Shown: piece after piece, positions 63,083-64,000 of the stretch | Layout: every line of letters begins with the position of its first letter | Numbering within the stretch: the stretch's first letter is position 1 | Source of the DNA: Citrobacter arsenatis | GTDB taxonomy: Bacteria; Pseudomonadota; Gammaproteobacteria; Enterobacterales; Enterobacteriaceae | DNA: 64,000 nucleotides | Direction: 5' to 3' | Assembly (NCBI RefSeq): GCF_004353845.1 | Contig: NZ_CP037864.1 | Location: forward strand, 124,001 to 188,000 | Notes under the pieces: generated by a model | What the model saw: only the letters and a program-made list of their open reading frames with translations | Database searches by the model: none | Told to the model about the DNA's origin: nothing | Made by a program: the position numbers and the translations under genes

Positions 63083-64000
63083 AACGCCTCCAGATACAGC
63101 TCGCGGACTTCGTCGCGGCTGGCGGTGCGCGGGTTGCACGGCGCACACGGATCGGCCAACGCTTTATCCAGCCAGCCTTCAATATCCTCTTTGGTCACGC
63201 CAAGGGAACTAAAACCCGCAGGAATACCAACACGCTTGCTGAGCGCACGAATCGCGTTGATAGCCTCCATGCTTGCCACTTCATCGCTCATACCACGGGT
63301 ATCGACACCCATCGCCTGCGCCACGCGGGCAAAGCGCGCCACGGCGTTCGGGCGATTAAAGTTTTCAATTACCGGCAGCAGGATGGCGTTGCAGACGCCG
63401 TGCGGCAGATTATGGGTTGCGCCCGGCTGGTGAGCCAGCGCATGCACCAGCCCCAGACCAGCGCTGTTGAATGCCATACCCGCCAGATACTGACCAAACG
63501 CCATTTGCTCGCGGGCTTCAAGGTTATGGCCATCGTCGACCGCTTTCGGTAGCCACAGGTTGATTAAGCGAATTGCTTCCAGCGCGTTGGCGTCGGTGAG
63601 CGGATGCGCGCCAACGGAAACATAGGCTTCCACCGCGTGGGTCAGGGCGTCCATACCGGTTGCGGCGGTGACGGAGGCCGGGATTTCCAGCATCACGCTG
63701 GCGTCATCCACGGCAATATCCGGAATGATATTCGGGTCGATGATCACCTCTTTGACCTTGCGGGCAGAGTCGATAATGACCGCGTTGCTGGTCATCTCTG
63801 CTGCCGTACCGGCGGTGGTATTGATGGCGACCAGCGGTACACCCGCATTTTTCACTTTGCCTACGCCGGAGTAAGCGGTAGAAGGGCCGGGGTTGGCGGT
63901 CAGGATCTTCACCGCTTTAGCGGTATCGATCGGGCTGCCGCCGCCGAAGGCAATAATGTAGTCACATTCTGCGCTTTGATATGCCACAAAACCTTGCTGC
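63079..64000 (-). CDS. Iron-containing alcohol dehydrogenase, FucO/lactaldehyde-reductase-like, truncated by window edge
   Basis: The last ~306 residues of a group III iron alcohol dehydrogenase (full length ~380). Seen: NAD-binding IIAFGGGSPIDTAKAV, TTAGTAAEMTSNAVI, and metal ligands in GMDALTHAVEAY (Asp, His), LVHALAHQ (His) and NLPHGVCNAIL (His). By location, between the rhaBAD genes expected off the edge and rhaM, it most likely reduces L-lactaldehyde from rhamnulose-1-phosphate cleavage to 1,2-propanediol. It shares only moderate similarity with K-12 FucO. The frame remains open at 64000. Confidence 0.9.
   Translation of the reverse strand, partial: QQGFVAYQSAECDYIIAFGGGSPIDTAKAVKILTANPGPSTAYSGVGKVKNAGVPLVAINTTAGTAAEMTSNAVIIDSARKVKEVIIDPNIIPDIAVDDASVMLEIPASVTAATGMDALTHAVEAYVSVGAHPLTDANALEAIRLINLWLPKAVDDGHNLEAREQMAFGQYLAGMAFNSAGLGLVHALAHQPGATHNLPHGVCNAILLPVIENFNRPNAVARFARVAQAMGVDTRGMSDEVASMEAINAIRALSKRVGIPAGFSSLGVTKEDIEGWLDKALADPCAPCNPRTASRDEVRELYLEAL

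Overview
The window is a stretch of enterobacterial core chromosome, almost certainly Citrobacter or a close relative (my inference from protein and 16S similarity; genus not proven). Gene order follows the E. coli K-12/Salmonella segment ubiB-tat-rfaH-ubiD-fre-fadBA-pepQ-trkH-hemG-rrnA-mobBA-dsbA-polA-spf-engB-csrC-hemN-glnLG-glnA-typA-yih-fdo-rha as I recall it. Most proteins match the K-12 lengths to within a few residues. There are no insertion sequences, prophage genes or CRISPR arrays.

Layout. 1-5.9 kb: end of ubiB, tatABCD, rfaH (reverse), ubiD and fre. 6.0-8.1 kb: an inserted ROK sugar kinase and LacI-type regulator with two operator-like repeats. 8.2-15.8 kb: fadBA (reverse, FadR site), pepQ, yigZ, trkH, hemG. 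15.8-21.5 kb: a complete rRNA operon (P1/P2, 16S, tRNA-Ile, tRNA-Ala, 23S, 5S, two terminators). 21.5-30 kb: mobBA, yihD, srkA, dsbA, yihG, polA, Spot 42, engB and CsrC. 30-39 kb: yihI, a possible unannotated 57-residue membrane protein, hemN, the small protein yshB, glnG-glnL-glnA with sigma-54 and NtrC sites and the GlnZ 3'-UTR RNA, then typA. 39-47.8 kb: a sulfoglycolysis-type cluster of unusual content. 47.8-50.7 kb: the tight yihX-yihY-dtd-fabY operon. 50.7-53.1 kb: a small accessory island with parD and a frameshifted parE, an esterase, and vapBC. 53.1-59.6 kb: formate dehydrogenase-O (fdoGHI, selenocysteine TGA in fdoG), fdhE and fdhD. 59.6-62.7 kb: accessory genes (YgjV-like protein, short Crp-type regulator, secreted DUF1471 protein, AzlCD exporter, divergent XRE-cupin regulator). 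62.7-64 kb: rhaM and an iron alcohol dehydrogenase, the distal end of a rhamnose operon.

The most interesting region is 39.1-47.8 kb. It keeps the phosphorylation, cleavage and reduction core of sulfo-EMP sulfoglycolysis (YihV kinase, YihT aldolase, YihU reductase, CsqR regulator) with the sulfonate-contact residues intact. It has no sulfoquinovosidase (YihQ), no YihS isomerase, and no YihO/YihP/OmpL. In their place are a zinc medium-chain dehydrogenase, two unrelated MFS transporters and a divergent aldose 1-epimerase. The cluster is also inverted between typA and yihX relative to K-12. This suggests that a different sulfonated sugar or sugar alcohol enters the pathway by oxidation rather than isomerisation.
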